64,000 nt of DNA from Acidobacteriota bacterium (GCA_016716435.1 JADJWI010000008.1:873501-937500), one strand, 5' to 3'; positions 17,122-27,002 are shown, counted from the stretch's first letter. Notes: generated by a model not told the origin, from the sequence alone. Numbers and translations are program-made.

Positions 17122-17305
17122 TGCCGCAACTATCGCTCTCTAGCATTCCGGAATGTAGTCCAACTATTGTTGCTTAACGCGAACGATGACTATAACCCGT
17201 TTTTTCCGAGCAGCAAAGCAATGCTCGATGGATTTGAATCGCCAAAGCTGTTTCAAGTCAATCACGGAATTTGTGCGGTCGTAGGTCCTTTGATAAAGTT
17301 CCGAT

Positions 17306-19039
17306 ATGACTAAAAAGATGGTCCTCCGATCTCTTGCCGCGCTCCTAATTCTCACTTTCTCATTTTCTCTTGCAACACCCGCGGCTCAAGCCCTTGCTTC
17401 GCTTGAACCGGTCCGCGCACGCAGCGCGATGGTTGCCTCGCAGCACGAATTGGCTTCGAAGATCGGCGTCGAAGTGATGAAACGCGGCGGGAATGCCGTC
17501 GATGCCGCAATCGCTGTCGGAATAGCGTTAGCTGTCGTATATCCGGAAGCGGGAAACATCGGTGGCGGCGGTTTCATGGTCATTCGGTTCAAGGACGGTC
17601 GAACCCACGCGATCGACTATCGCGAGATGGCTCCGGCGGCAGCCCATCGGGACATTTATGTGGATAAGGACGGAAACGTGATTCGGGGCGAGGGCAGTTC
17701 GACCATCGGCTACCGAGCATCAGGAGTCCCTGGCACGATCGCCGGGTTCGAGATGGCTTTGGCAAAATTTGGTTCCGGAAAGCTTAAATGGCGCGATCTG
17801 ATCGAGCCATCTATCCCGCTGGCAAATGATGGTTACGTGCTGTCGCATCGGCTTGCATCGTTGGCCGAAGCATATAAGGAACATCTTTCAAAGTATCCGG
17901 ACAGCAACCGGATCTTTCTGAACAACGGCAAGTTCTATAAGGAAGGCGATGTGTTCAAGCAACCCGAACTGGCAGCGACCTTGAAGCGAATCGCTGACAA
18001 GGGGCCGAGAGAATTCTACGAAGGCGAGACTGCGAAAATGATCGCCGCCGATATGAAGGCGAACAGCGGCCTCATCACCCTCGAAGACCTCAAGGACTAT
18101 AAGGCAAAGGAACGGGCACCGATCCGCGGAACCTATCGCGGGCACGAGATAATCTCAATGCCTCCGCCGAGCTCCGGCGGCATCGTGATGCTCCAGGTGC
18201 TGAACATGCTTGAGGCGTGGGACATCGCAGCTATGGGCCACAATTCCGCTGCAAAGTACCACGTGCTGACAGAGGCCTCGCGGCGGGCATTTTCGGACAG
18301 GGCAGAATATATGGCCGATCCTGATTTTGCGGATGTTCCAACGGGCGGGCTGATCTCAAAAGAATACGCTGCCGCCCGACGCAAGGGAATCGACCTTAAA
18401 AAGGCTTCAAACAGCCGTGAAATCAAGTTCGGGGAGGTCGCAATAAGCGAAGGGCAGGACACGACCCACTACACGGTAGTTGACCCGGAGGGTAATGTAG
18501 TTTCAAACACCTACACGATAAATGACCTTTATGGTTCGCGAGTGACCATCAAGGGAACTGGCATTTTGATGAACGACGAGATGGATGATTTCGCCGCGCG
18601 TCCGGGGACGCCGAACCTTTTCGGACTTGTTCAAGGCGAGAGAAACAAGGTTGAGGGTGGCAAACGGCCGTTGTCATCAATGACCCCCACGATCGTGCTT
18701 AGAAAAGATGGTTCGGTGTGGTTTGCCGTTGGTGCAAGAGGTGGCCCGCGAATCATCTCGGCGGTAATGCAGACCGTGATAAACGTGATCGATCACGGAA
18801 TGAACATTCAGCAAGCGATCGATTCTCCAAGGATCCATCACCAGTGGCTGCCTGATGAGGTGCTTCATGAGCCCTACGGACTTTCACCTGATACTATCGA
18901 GATCTTGCGAGGTTACGGGCACAAACTTGCGGATCGTCCGGGAAATATTGCTTCAGCAACTGGAATAATGATCGGGGGCGACGGAGTTCGCTACGGAGCG
19001 ATCGATTCGCGTAGCGACGGAGCGGCGGTGGGCTTTTAG
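17306..19039 (+). CDS. ggt: Gamma-glutamyltransferase precursor
   Basis: A 577-residue exported enzyme that cleaves the gamma-glutamyl bond of glutathione and related peptides in the periplasm. A signal peptide covers about residues 1-30. The precursor splits itself before the catalytic Thr, here T386 in GQDTTHYTVVDPEGNVVS, which matches the TTHYSVVD start of the E. coli small subunit. NIGGGGFMV (about 84-92) and RPLSSMTPTIVL, the oxyanion-hole region, are conserved. Length is normal. It is divergent from nramp (184 bp between them) and overlaps the convergent zinc-ribbon gene by 4 bp at the 3' ends. Confidence 0.96.
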   Translation: MTKKMVLRSLAALLILTFSFSLATPAAQALASLEPVRARSAMVASQHELASKIGVEVMKRGGNAVDAAIAVGIALAVVYPEAGNIGGGGFMVIRFKDGRTHAIDYREMAPAAAHRDIYVDKDGNVIRGEGSSTIGYRASGVPGTIAGFEMALAKFGSGKLKWRDLIEPSIPLANDGYVLSHRLASLAEAYKEHLSKYPDSNRIFLNNGKFYKEGDVFKQPELAATLKRIADKGPREFYEGETAKMIAADMKANSGLITLEDLKDYKAKERAPIRGTYRGHEIISMPPPSSGGIVMLQVLNMLEAWDIAAMGHNSAAKYHVLTEASRRAFSDRAEYMADPDFADVPTGGLISKEYAAARRKGIDLKKASNSREIKFGEVAISEGQDTTHYTVVDPEGNVVSNTYTINDLYGSRVTIKGTGILMNDEMDDFAARPGTPNLFGLVQGERNKVEGGKRPLSSMTPTIVLRKDGSVWFAVGARGGPRIISAVMQTVINVIDHGMNIQQAIDSPRIHHQWLPDEVLHEPYGLSPDTIEILRGYGHKLADRPGNIASATGIMIGGDGVRYGAIDSRSDGAAVGF

Positions 19040-19581
19040 AGCTCTTCTTCTTTCTCCAAGAGTTTGGTCGTATTGTCTGTCGCGCTTGCGGGACGTCGAT
19101 CAAGCTCATTGGTCTCACGCCATGCACCTTCTTTCGGCGGAGCATACGCGTCTACTGGAATTGATTGTCCTTTCGGTAAAGCGCGAAAGCCGGCGGATGT
19201 CGCACCGCCCAAGGATTTTAGGCCCTCATCTGAGGCATCTACGGCCGGATCAGAGGACTCAAACATTAATGCAAATACCACGCGGAGGATGCCGCCAACC
19301 AATAAAATGATCGCCGAGGCAGCGACGAAAAAGGGCTCAGCATTTGCCGCAATGGTTATAAGAGAAACCAACGGCACGACCAAGAAAGAAAGCAGGAAAA
19401 TGAACAGGCCTTGATAAATGCCCTTTCTCCGAGGATTCATCTTCGACCCATTCTTGGGTTCCGGCAGCTTTCCGCCGCCTTCTATCAACGCTGTCACCCC
19501 GCTCATCTCAAAGCCGCAGCGGGAGCAGAAGCGAATCTCACGTGAAATTTGTTGTTGACCGCAAACGGGGCAATGCATCAT
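19036..19581 (-). CDS. Zinc-ribbon membrane protein (tandem paralogue 1)
   Basis: A 181-residue product. The N-terminal zinc ribbon MHCPVCGQQQISREIRFCSRCG has two CxxC pairs. A hydrophilic stretch of about 30 residues leads to two membrane helices (about 57-80 and 86-110) and then a cytoplasmic or periplasmic tail. The architecture is that of small zinc-ribbon-domain membrane proteins of unknown function. It is 45-50% similar by eye to the gene just upstream, with the same order of ribbon, linker, two helices and a tail ending in TTKLLEKE (here) or TTKLLQRD (paralogue). Its start overlaps the upstream stop by 4 bp (ATGA), so they are co-translated. Confidence 0.7.
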   Translation of the reverse strand: MMHCPVCGQQQISREIRFCSRCGFEMSGVTALIEGGGKLPEPKNGSKMNPRRKGIYQGLFIFLLSFLVVPLVSLITIAANAEPFFVAASAIILLVGGILRVVFALMFESSDPAVDASDEGLKSLGGATSAGFRALPKGQSIPVDAYAPPKEGAWRETNELDRRPASATDNTTKLLEKEEEL

Positions 19582-20138
19582 TTCTCAAGATCTCTTTGAA
19601 GAAGTTTCGTCGTACTCTCTGTAACACTTCCCGGACGTGCTAGATCGTCAGTGTCAGGTGCTCGCCACATTCCCGCCGAAGGCGGCACGAAATCAGCAAC
19701 GCCGACAGGGTTGCCCGCCGGTAGTTCGCCATAATTTGGTCGGCCAGAAAGCGACGATTGCCGTTCCGATCTCCCCGGGTCAGGTAGATCTGCAGTTTTC
19801 CGCGTCGATGATTTCGGGAGCAAGACCAACGAAACAAGAAGAAATAAAAGGCTTCCAAATATCGACAGGACTCCCGAGATCGCAACCAACACATCGCCAT
19901 CGAGAATAGCGAGGATCGGCGTGACAATGAACAGCATTATCAGGAACCAAAAAGCGGTGAAGATCAGACCGTTCTTCCGCGTCAACAAGGAAGTCGCGTT
20001 CGCGGGAATTAGCGGTTGTTGCGGAAGTTCACCATGATTATCCAGGACTCCTGCTATTGCAGTTAGCGGCAGGCCACAACGCGCACAGAATCGCGTCTCC
20101 TGACTAACTTGCTGTTGTCCACATCGAGGGCAATGCAT
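19578..20138 (-). CDS. Zinc-ribbon membrane protein (tandem paralogue 2)
   Basis: A 186-residue product from ATG 20138, chosen because it aligns its MHCPRCGQQQ start with the paralogue's MHCPVCGQQQ; a TTG at 20153 would add five residues. Two CxxC pairs form the ribbon, followed by a linker (about 22-52), two hydrophobic helices (about 57-105) and a tail with VPPSAGMWRAPDTDDL, matching APPKEGAWRETNELD in the paralogue. The close tandem arrangement shows a local duplication that has diverged. The function is not known; a membrane stress or structural role is only a guess. Confidence 0.7.
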   Translation of the reverse strand: MHCPRCGQQQVSQETRFCARCGLPLTAIAGVLDNHGELPQQPLIPANATSLLTRKNGLIFTAFWFLIMLFIVTPILAILDGDVLVAISGVLSIFGSLLFLLVSLVLLPKSSTRKTADLPDPGRSERQSSLSGRPNYGELPAGNPVGVADFVPPSAGMWRAPDTDDLARPGSVTESTTKLLQRDLEK

Positions 20139-20224
20139 TTTCTTGATCCGCAACTAAGCCGTCCTGAATTCACTGGACTGAATGACTACGAATTCTTACA
20201 CAGAATTGTTCGCGATGTAAAATA

Positions 20225-20701
20225 CTAGAGTCTTGGTGGCGGTTCGTCTGAAAGCACCTGGAACAGTGCAAAAGCTCGGCCTTGAAGATGTTCGGCAGTA
20301 CAAAGCGATTCGAGAATGACGTCGATTATCGGCCTTAGTTCCGTAGGGGCCGGTATTTCGCGAAGCAGAGCCGTGTCGTCGCCGATGAATTTGAATCCTT
20401 GTGAAGTCATATCCTCGACCTCCGATAGGTAACGAAAGATCGTTTCGTGTGACCCAACAGCCTCGGCAAGCGTCCATTCAAACGGATCATCCCAGAGACG
20501 GCGAGTGATCCCGCCAAAGGCCATTTCGACATTTGCAGCCGAACGAATAATGTATTCTGCGCATGAAAAATGGGACGGAAAGTAATGCAACCGCTTGGGC
20601 CGCTCAAAAAGCAAATGAGCCGGGCAGTTCTGAATCAGGCCGTGCGAGCGGCGATGAAGGTTTTCAAACCTGCTTTCGAAGTGGTCAAGAAGCGTTGCCA
20701 T
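20225..20701 (-). CDS. DinB-like four-helix protein
   Basis: A 158-residue, all-helical protein. The opening ATLLDHFESRFENLHRRSHGLIQ, FSCAEYIIRSAANVEMAFGGI, SHETIFRYLSEVEDM and ESLCTAEHLQGRAF resemble the four helices of DinB/YfiT-type putative metal-dependent transferases. The usual three-His metal site is not fully evident: one His lies in SHETI and one in AEHLQGR, but the first helix pair lacks the typical one. DinB-like is therefore a fold-level guess. It lies downstream of the OB-fold lipoprotein gene, with a terminator between them, and upstream of the zinc-ribbon pair. Confidence 0.55.
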   Translation of the reverse strand: MATLLDHFESRFENLHRRSHGLIQNCPAHLLFERPKRLHYFPSHFSCAEYIIRSAANVEMAFGGITRRLWDDPFEWTLAEAVGSHETIFRYLSEVEDMTSQGFKFIGDDTALLREIPAPTELRPIIDVILESLCTAEHLQGRAFALFQVLSDEPPPRL

Positions 20702-20707
20702 AGACTA

Positions 20708-20735
20708 GAAAGACCGCAGTTTAGCGCGGTCTTTC
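20708..20735 (-). terminator. Intrinsic terminator after the OB-fold lipoprotein gene
   Basis: A 10-bp perfect stem: GAAAGACCGC (20708-20717) pairs with GCGGTCTTTC (20726-20735) around an 8-base loop. Read on the minus strand, the hairpin ends in TTTC and lies 25 bp beyond the lipoprotein stop codon. The stem is nearly symmetric, so it could also act on the plus strand. Confidence 0.75.
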
Positions 20736-20759
20736 GTGATTCTCATACCGTAGAAACGT

Positions 20760-21128
20760 CTATCGCTTACGGAAACGACGGTCTTTCTCGAGCATTCCGA
20801 GCCCAAAATTCCGGCCCTGCCAACTGACACCGCTTCCGATGCGGCCCTTTATTCCGATCTCCGCCCCCTTATTTGGGACAATGTCTTCGGTGATTATCCA
20901 AAGCGTCCCGGTGCCGTCGTCGATCTTATAGGCTCCGCCGCGGATCGGTGTTCCGGGTATGTTCACCCCGTAACTGTCTCGAACGACGCCTGCAACTGAA
21001 ACGTCCTTATTGCTATATCGAGACGGGTTTGCTTGTAGTTCTGCGATGCTAACCCGCTTTGGGCAGGCCGCAAGGAACAATGATCCTACTACCAGTAACA
21101 AAACCCCAGCAATGGTGCTTTTCTTCAT
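20760..21128 (-). CDS. Small OB-fold lipoprotein
   Basis: A 122-residue product from ATG 21128; a longer frame from 21212 lacks any signal peptide at its start and is rejected. The signal peptide ends in the lipobox LFLAAC (about 17-22), so the mature protein is a lipoprotein anchored at the envelope. The mature part VSIAELQANPSRYSNKDVSVAGVVRDSY, AYKIDDGTGTLWI and VGIKGRI-like strands fit a bacterial OB fold of the kind seen in BOF or tRNA-anti-like periplasmic domains. GGAGGAG lies 14 bp upstream of the start. Ligand and role are unknown. Confidence 0.75.
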   Translation of the reverse strand: MKKSTIAGVLLLVVGSLFLAACPKRVSIAELQANPSRYSNKDVSVAGVVRDSYGVNIPGTPIRGGAYKIDDGTGTLWIITEDIVPNKGAEIGIKGRIGSGVSWQGRNFGLGMLEKDRRFRKR

Positions 21129-21366
21129 TCTAATTATGATCTCCTCCGGTTCTAGGTCTTTGCCGTCACCGACGCTGTAGAGATTCGTTCCGGCACTAAA
21201 AGAGTTGCACAAAATTTCTTAGAAAGCGTGATCTTCTTCGCTGGAACTAGGCCTTCTAATTGCAAATTTGCTGAAAAAACAACTTAAAATGCCATATTTT
21301 ATGATATATTAAGGGGTTTCCGTTCGTTGCCAGCGTTCGGATGATCGAAAATACTTCTTAATACTT

Positions 21367-24258
21367 ATGACACAAAGTCTATTTAATTCGCGCCAAACGT
21401 TTCGGACCGGAGCAGGATCCGACGGTACCTTTTATTCATTGCCGCAGCTCGAATCCGAAGGAATCGGGCAGATAGGTAGATTGCCGATCTCGATAAGGAT
21501 CGTTCTCGAGTCAGTTCTGCGGAATTTCGATGGCGGCCTAAAGGTAAGCGAAGAGAATGTTAGAAAACTAGCTAGCTGGAAGCCAAATGACGAAAGAACG
21601 GCCGAGATACCATTTATTGTTGCCCGGGTCGTGCTTCAGGATTTTACTGGTGTTCCGCTGCTTGTTGACCTTGCTGCGATGCGATCGGCGGTTCAGAGAA
21701 TGGGCAAAGATGTCGGATTGATCGAGCCATTAGTGCCAGTCGACCTTGTCATCGACCACTCTGTTCAAGTTGATTTCGCAGGAAGTGAAGCGGCCTACCA
21801 ACGTAACATGGAGATCGAGTTCCAACGGAACGAACAGCGGTATCGCTTTCTAAAGTGGGGAACTCAGGCGTTCAACGGATTTAGCGTTATACCTCCGGGA
21901 ATCGGCATCGTTCACCAGGTCAACCTTGAATACCTTGCAAAGGGTGTTTTTGAACGTGACGGAGTCTATTTTCCGGATACGTTGGTGGGCACCGATTCAC
22001 ACACGACGATGATAAACGGCCTGGGAATTGTTGGATGGGGAGTAGGCGGCATTGAGGCGGAAGCAGGAATGTTGGGACAGCCGGTCTATTTTCTGACACC
22101 AGATGTCGTGGGTGTTCATATGACCGGATCTCTTGCCGAAGGCGCTACAGCGACCGATTTGGTGCTTAGTGTGACCGAGATGCTTCGGAATTTGAACGTC
22201 GTCGGCAAATTCGTTGAATTTTTTGGCGAAGGGGCGGCGGCCCTTGGAGCAACCGACAGAGCGACCATCGCCAACATGGCGCCGGAATATGGAGCGACAA
22301 TGGGCTTTTTCGGCGTTGATGAAAAGACCCTAGAGTATTTTGGGTCGACCGGCCGCCAAAATGAGCATATAGAAACGATCCGAAACTATTTTGTTGCACA
22401 GCAGATGTTCGGCATCCCGAAGAAGGGAGATGTTGATTACAGCGAAGTCCATGAGTTGAATCTGGCAACGATCGTACCTTCGGTCGCGGGACCAAAGCGT
22501 CCGCAGGATCGCATCGAACTTAAGGACCTTTCAACAAAATTTCGCGATCTCTTTTCAGCACCATCGGCGGATGGAGGATTTGGCAAGTCGGCAGAGCAGC
22601 TCACCGATCGGTTCCCGGTCGAGCTTTGTGGAGCAGAAGATTCAATCGTCGCGGGCGGCGGCGATCAGCGCTCTGCCTCGATTCCACTTCCGATTTTCGG
22701 GGATGAAAGCGCGAAAGATACGAACGTTAAATCCGAGGTCGAAATGGTAAATAATCGGCCAACGCCGAATTCGGTCAACGTTGCACAAGAGGATTGCCCA
22801 CCTGAACGCACGAACATCGGCCACGGTGATGTACTCATTGCCGCGATAACTTCCTGCACGAATACTTCTAATCCTTCAGTGATGATCGCAGCCGGCTTGC
22901 TAGCGAAAAAGGCGTCGGAACGGGGAATGAAGGTTCCCGATTTTGTCAAAACTTCTCTGGCTCCGGGGTCGAGGGTCGTTACCGATTACCTCGAAAAAAC
23001 TGGTCTGCAGAAGCATCTTGACGCTGTCGGTTTCAATTTGGTCGGGTACGGCTGCACGACCTGTATCGGAAATTCAGGGCCGCTGGACGGCGGGATCGAA
23101 AAAGAGATCGTCGGGAACGATCTAGTGGCAGCATCGGTGCTCTCGGGTAATCGTAATTTCGAAGCTCGTGTTCATCAGAACATCAAGGCGAATTTTCTTA
23201 TGTCTCCGCCGCTTGTTGTTGCGTATGCACTTGCCGGAACGGTTCTGAAGGACATTTATCGGGAACCGATCGGTCGAGACAGGGACGGCAGCGACGTTTA
23301 TTTGAAGGATCTTTGGCCGACGCTCGATGAAGTCAGGGAGTTGCTCGCTCAAGCATTTGACCCGGAGACGTTCAAGCGGCTCTATAGTGAATTTGCTGAA
23401 CAAAACCCACTTTGGAACCAGATCGAAACGTCGGTCGGCAAAGTTTATGAGTGGGATGCGTCTTCAACATATATTCAGGAACCGCCCTATTTTGACGACT
23501 TTTCGCTGGAAACGGGCCGGTTTTCGGACTTTCAAGGGGCTAAGGCGCTCGCGATCTTTGGCGACTCGGTAACGACCGACCATATTTCGCCGGCCGGTGC
23601 GATCAAGGCAGATTCGCCGGCTGGGCGATATTTGCAGGAGCTTGGTGTCGAGCCGAGGGATTTCAATTCTTACGGTTCACGCCGTGGCAATGATAGGGTC
23701 ATGCTCCGAGGGACTTTCGCCAATGTTCGGATCAAGAACAAGCTTGTAGCCCCGAAAGAGGGTGGATTTACAAGGTATCAGCCCGATGGTTACGAGTTGA
23801 CCATTTACGATGCCGCAGCCAGATATAAATCGGCCGGTGTGCCGCTTATGATCTTTGCAGGGAAAGAATATGGAACCGGTAGTAGCCGCGACTGGGCGGC
23901 TAAGGGCACGCGTTTAATGGGCGTCAAGGCCGTTGTAGCCGAGTCTTTCGAACGTATTCATCGCTCTAACTTGGTTGGGATGGGTGTACTCCCTCTGCAA
24001 TTTGTAGACGGTGAGACGGCGGAGACGCTTAAACTCGATGGAACGGAGACTTTCGACCTTGTTGGACTAGAAAGCGGTGATGTTAGACCGATGCAGGACG
24101 TAACGCTACGGATTCGGCGGACAACCGGTGAGATCACCGAAACTTCGCTCCGACTTCGAATCGATACGCCGATCGAACTCGAATACTATACGGGCGGGGG
24201 TATTTTACCGTTTGTGCTGCGGCAGTTGATCCGAATGGGCGATGCCGCCACCGCCTAG
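21367..24258 (+). CDS. acnA: Aconitate hydratase A
   Basis: Converts citrate to isocitrate in the TCA cycle. The cluster cysteines are visible in ITSCTNTSNPSVM and YGCTTCIGNSGPL. The active-site loop is GKEYGTGSSRDWAAKGT, and GDSVTTDHISPAGAI marks the C-terminal swivel domain. The protein has 963 residues, about 60-70 more than typical AcnA. The extra stretch lies just before the first cluster cysteine (about residues 395-480, with GGGDQRSASIPLPIFGDE) and looks like a low-complexity insertion of the inter-domain linker. The gene has its own 154-bp upstream region shared with the divergent lipoprotein gene. Confidence 0.97.
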   Translation: MTQSLFNSRQTFRTGAGSDGTFYSLPQLESEGIGQIGRLPISIRIVLESVLRNFDGGLKVSEENVRKLASWKPNDERTAEIPFIVARVVLQDFTGVPLLVDLAAMRSAVQRMGKDVGLIEPLVPVDLVIDHSVQVDFAGSEAAYQRNMEIEFQRNEQRYRFLKWGTQAFNGFSVIPPGIGIVHQVNLEYLAKGVFERDGVYFPDTLVGTDSHTTMINGLGIVGWGVGGIEAEAGMLGQPVYFLTPDVVGVHMTGSLAEGATATDLVLSVTEMLRNLNVVGKFVEFFGEGAAALGATDRATIANMAPEYGATMGFFGVDEKTLEYFGSTGRQNEHIETIRNYFVAQQMFGIPKKGDVDYSEVHELNLATIVPSVAGPKRPQDRIELKDLSTKFRDLFSAPSADGGFGKSAEQLTDRFPVELCGAEDSIVAGGGDQRSASIPLPIFGDESAKDTNVKSEVEMVNNRPTPNSVNVAQEDCPPERTNIGHGDVLIAAITSCTNTSNPSVMIAAGLLAKKASERGMKVPDFVKTSLAPGSRVVTDYLEKTGLQKHLDAVGFNLVGYGCTTCIGNSGPLDGGIEKEIVGNDLVAASVLSGNRNFEARVHQNIKANFLMSPPLVVAYALAGTVLKDIYREPIGRDRDGSDVYLKDLWPTLDEVRELLAQAFDPETFKRLYSEFAEQNPLWNQIETSVGKVYEWDASSTYIQEPPYFDDFSLETGRFSDFQGAKALAIFGDSVTTDHISPAGAIKADSPAGRYLQELGVEPRDFNSYGSRRGNDRVMLRGTFANVRIKNKLVAPKEGGFTRYQPDGYELTIYDAAARYKSAGVPLMIFAGKEYGTGSSRDWAAKGTRLMGVKAVVAESFERIHRSNLVGMGVLPLQFVDGETAETLKLDGTETFDLVGLESGDVRPMQDVTLRIRRTTGEITETSLRLRIDTPIELEYYTGGGILPFVLRQLIRMGDAATA

Positions 24259-24371
24259 AATGTTTAAAGTGTTGGAATAAAATCGATTCAGTTCCGAATT
24301 ACAATTTGGCAACGCTCTGATTTGCCTCAAGCCCATACTGAATTTGAACCAGAAGTTGGTCAGGAGTTGTT

Positions 24372-27002
24372 ATGAAAAAGCTGTTCTCTTTGGCGATCTG
24401 CCTTTCCCTCATAGTTGCAAGCCCGTTAATTCTTCAAGCCCAACGGGGCGAATCTAAGGGACGGATGTTGCCGCCGCTTGCGGACCAATCGCCAATGGTT
24501 AGTTCTTTAACCGCATTCGGGCCCGCTTTTGCTTATACCGACGGGAACGTGACGTTGGTCGAATGGACCATGATCGCGGAAAGAGAAAATTTCGGTTTCA
24601 GCCTGCAACGACTTGGTGATAAAGGTTGGGAGACCGTCTCCGACACTTTTACTGGCGGATCGGCGTTGCTTCACGGGTCAGCGGTCGTGCCTGGCGAAAA
24701 ATACAGTACCCTGGTTGAATACAATGCTGCCGGTACGATCTATCGTATCGAAAGTATTTCCACCGTGGGTGCGATAACTTTTTCTGAGCCGTTCACGGCA
24801 GTGCAAGTTAACGAACTGGCCGGCTTCTCAGAGTTCCACAATGCCGAAACTCGCAAAAGAGCCCGTAGTCAGTCAGGGACAACTGTTATAAACACTCCGA
24901 GTCTACCAAAAGAGGTTGCTTCCGAGGTCGAAAGCAATTCGTTGACCCCTAATCCTGATGGGCACCGATGGGTCGTTTCCCAGCCCGGTGTTCGAATCGG
25001 TGTTCGGAAAGATGGGTTTTATCGTGTGACTCGTACGGAACTTGAGATCGCCGGGTTCAATGTGAATGCCGATCCTGCCCTTTGGCATCTCTATTCAGAG
25101 GGAAACCAGCAATCACTCATCGTTGGGCCGAATGGTGATTACATTGAATTTTACGGTCGCGGTATTGATACGCCGGAGAGCGACAATCGCGGGTATTTTC
25201 TTGTTGTAGGCCCGAGTGCCGGAAAGCGGATGGCCACGAGGGTCGCCCGTCCGGACGGTAGTACGGTCCGAGCTGCAAGTTACCAGCACCGCTTCGAATT
25301 CAAGGAAAGAATCAATTATACGAACCAGATCAGAAACGGTGATGCCGAGAATTTCTTCGGACGGCCCATCCTGAGGACATTGTCCGCTACAGTTCCTTTC
25401 AATTTGTCTGAGATCGATACGGAAGCTCCTTCGGCTCAAGTCTCTGTTCGAATCCAGGGCTTTAGCGCCGGATTGCATTCGGTATCCGTCAGAGTGAACG
25501 GCCAAAGTGTTGGCACCGTCGAAGGAGCCGGGCAGCTTAATGTTGTACAGACATTTTCGATTCCGACTGCTTGGCTCCAACAAGGTGCAAATTCGGTGTT
25601 GCTTGCTGCGGTTGCTCCTGGGACTGAAGCGGACACCAATCTTTTCGACAGTCTAACGGTTGAGTTTCGTCGTAAGCATGTGATCGAGGGCGGGAAACTT
25701 GATTTCTACACGCTCGGCAACCGCGGAGCGACACTAACTGGCCTTTCATCTGCGAATGTTCGGTTGATCGACACTACGTTCGAAAACGACCCGATCGAAG
25801 TGGTCGGTCTTAATCCGATCGAATCGAACGGCAACTATTCGTTACAAATCCCGGCCGCGCGTCCGAAGACATATCATGCATTTGAGCCTTCGCAAGTTCT
25901 TTCGGTCGCAGATATTCGTCCGATTATCGCCGACTCTTTAGGGACACCTGCGGAAGGGGCTCAGCTAGTTGTTATTGCCCATCCAAGCCTCATGACCGAA
26001 GCAACCCAATGGGCGGCATACCGACAGTCACAAGGGATTAGCGTGAAAGTGGTCAATGTTATTGACGTTTTCGATGAGTTCGGTTTTGGCGTATTAAGTT
26101 CCGCTTCGATCAAGTCTTTTCTACAGTATGCTGAACTTAATTGGACTGTGAGACCTGGATACGTTTTGTTGGTCGGAGACGCGTCGTACGACTCGCGAGA
26201 TTATACAGGTGCTGGCAAATGGAATATGGTACCGACCAAGATCGTGAATACCATCTTTTCGGAGACGGGAAGCGATGAGTATTTGGCTGATTTCAACAAC
26301 GATGGGCTATCGGAGATCGCGATCGGCAGAATTCCGGCTCGCACGACCGCACGAGTTCAAAATGCTCTGGAAAAGGTAGTTCGGTGGGAAGCGAACCTCA
26401 TTGACCCATTGTCTCGTGGGGCATTGTTTGCGTACGATGAACCGGTCGGTTATGACTTTCAAGCAATGAGCGAACGGCTTCGCGACCGTTTGCCGCAGTC
26501 GATGACTGCGACATTCGTAGGAAAGCCTGATGTGGACTCAGTGGCTTCCCTGATAAGTGCGATGAACAATGGACCCTATGTAGTAAATTATGCTGGTCAC
26601 GGGTCGACCGGGGCGTGGTCAGGAAGCCCAGTTTGGTTTAGCGTATTTAATGTCAATTGTACGAACGGAGCGACCCAATGCGTTTCTAACGTTGATAATG
26701 AGTCCCTTTATTTGATGCTGACATGTTTGAATGGCTATTTTGTGCAGACTACAAGTGACAGTCTTGCAGAGTCTCTTCTTTTCCTTGAGGACCGCGGAGC
26801 CGTTGCTTCGTGGGCTTCTACTGGTCTTACGACAGCTGACGTACAAGAGATCATGGGCCAGAGGTTTTACCAAAAAGTGACCGAAGGGACGATACCGAGA
26901 ATCGGCGACCTGATCGTGGACGCAAAGTCTATAATTCCGGGCGGCACTGACGTCAGGTTGTCGTGGGCTCTGTTCGGAGATCCGATGCTTAGAGTTAGGT
27001 AA
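24372..27002 (+). CDS. Gingipain-type C25 cysteine peptidase, secreted
   Basis: An 876-residue secreted protein with a signal peptide (about 1-23). Residues 200-480 are beta-rich accessory domains. The peptidase C25 domain runs from about 525 to 876. It shows VVIAHPSLMTEATQWAAYRQSQGI, YVLLVGDASYD, the calcium-like segment DFNNDGLSEIAIGRIPAR, the catalytic His743 in YAGHGSTG and the catalytic Cys785 in LMLTCLNGYF. C25 peptidases of Bacteroidota are exported by the type IX system, where the protein ends in a CTD. Here the chain stops right after the peptidase fold (ALFGDPMLRVR), so no sorting domain is visible. The export route and substrate are open. The start ATG follows a GGAG-like sequence. 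Confidence 0.88.
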   Translation: MKKLFSLAICLSLIVASPLILQAQRGESKGRMLPPLADQSPMVSSLTAFGPAFAYTDGNVTLVEWTMIAERENFGFSLQRLGDKGWETVSDTFTGGSALLHGSAVVPGEKYSTLVEYNAAGTIYRIESISTVGAITFSEPFTAVQVNELAGFSEFHNAETRKRARSQSGTTVINTPSLPKEVASEVESNSLTPNPDGHRWVVSQPGVRIGVRKDGFYRVTRTELEIAGFNVNADPALWHLYSEGNQQSLIVGPNGDYIEFYGRGIDTPESDNRGYFLVVGPSAGKRMATRVARPDGSTVRAASYQHRFEFKERINYTNQIRNGDAENFFGRPILRTLSATVPFNLSEIDTEAPSAQVSVRIQGFSAGLHSVSVRVNGQSVGTVEGAGQLNVVQTFSIPTAWLQQGANSVLLAAVAPGTEADTNLFDSLTVEFRRKHVIEGGKLDFYTLGNRGATLTGLSSANVRLIDTTFENDPIEVVGLNPIESNGNYSLQIPAARPKTYHAFEPSQVLSVADIRPIIADSLGTPAEGAQLVVIAHPSLMTEATQWAAYRQSQGISVKVVNVIDVFDEFGFGVLSSASIKSFLQYAELNWTVRPGYVLLVGDASYDSRDYTGAGKWNMVPTKIVNTIFSETGSDEYLADFNNDGLSEIAIGRIPARTTARVQNALEKVVRWEANLIDPLSRGALFAYDEPVGYDFQAMSERLRDRLPQSMTATFVGKPDVDSVASLISAMNNGPYVVNYAGHGSTGAWSGSPVWFSVFNVNCTNGATQCVSNVDNESLYLMLTCLNGYFVQTTSDSLAESLLFLEDRGAVASWASTGLTTADVQEIMGQRFYQKVTEGTIPRIGDLIVDAKSIIPGGTDVRLSWALFGDPMLRVR

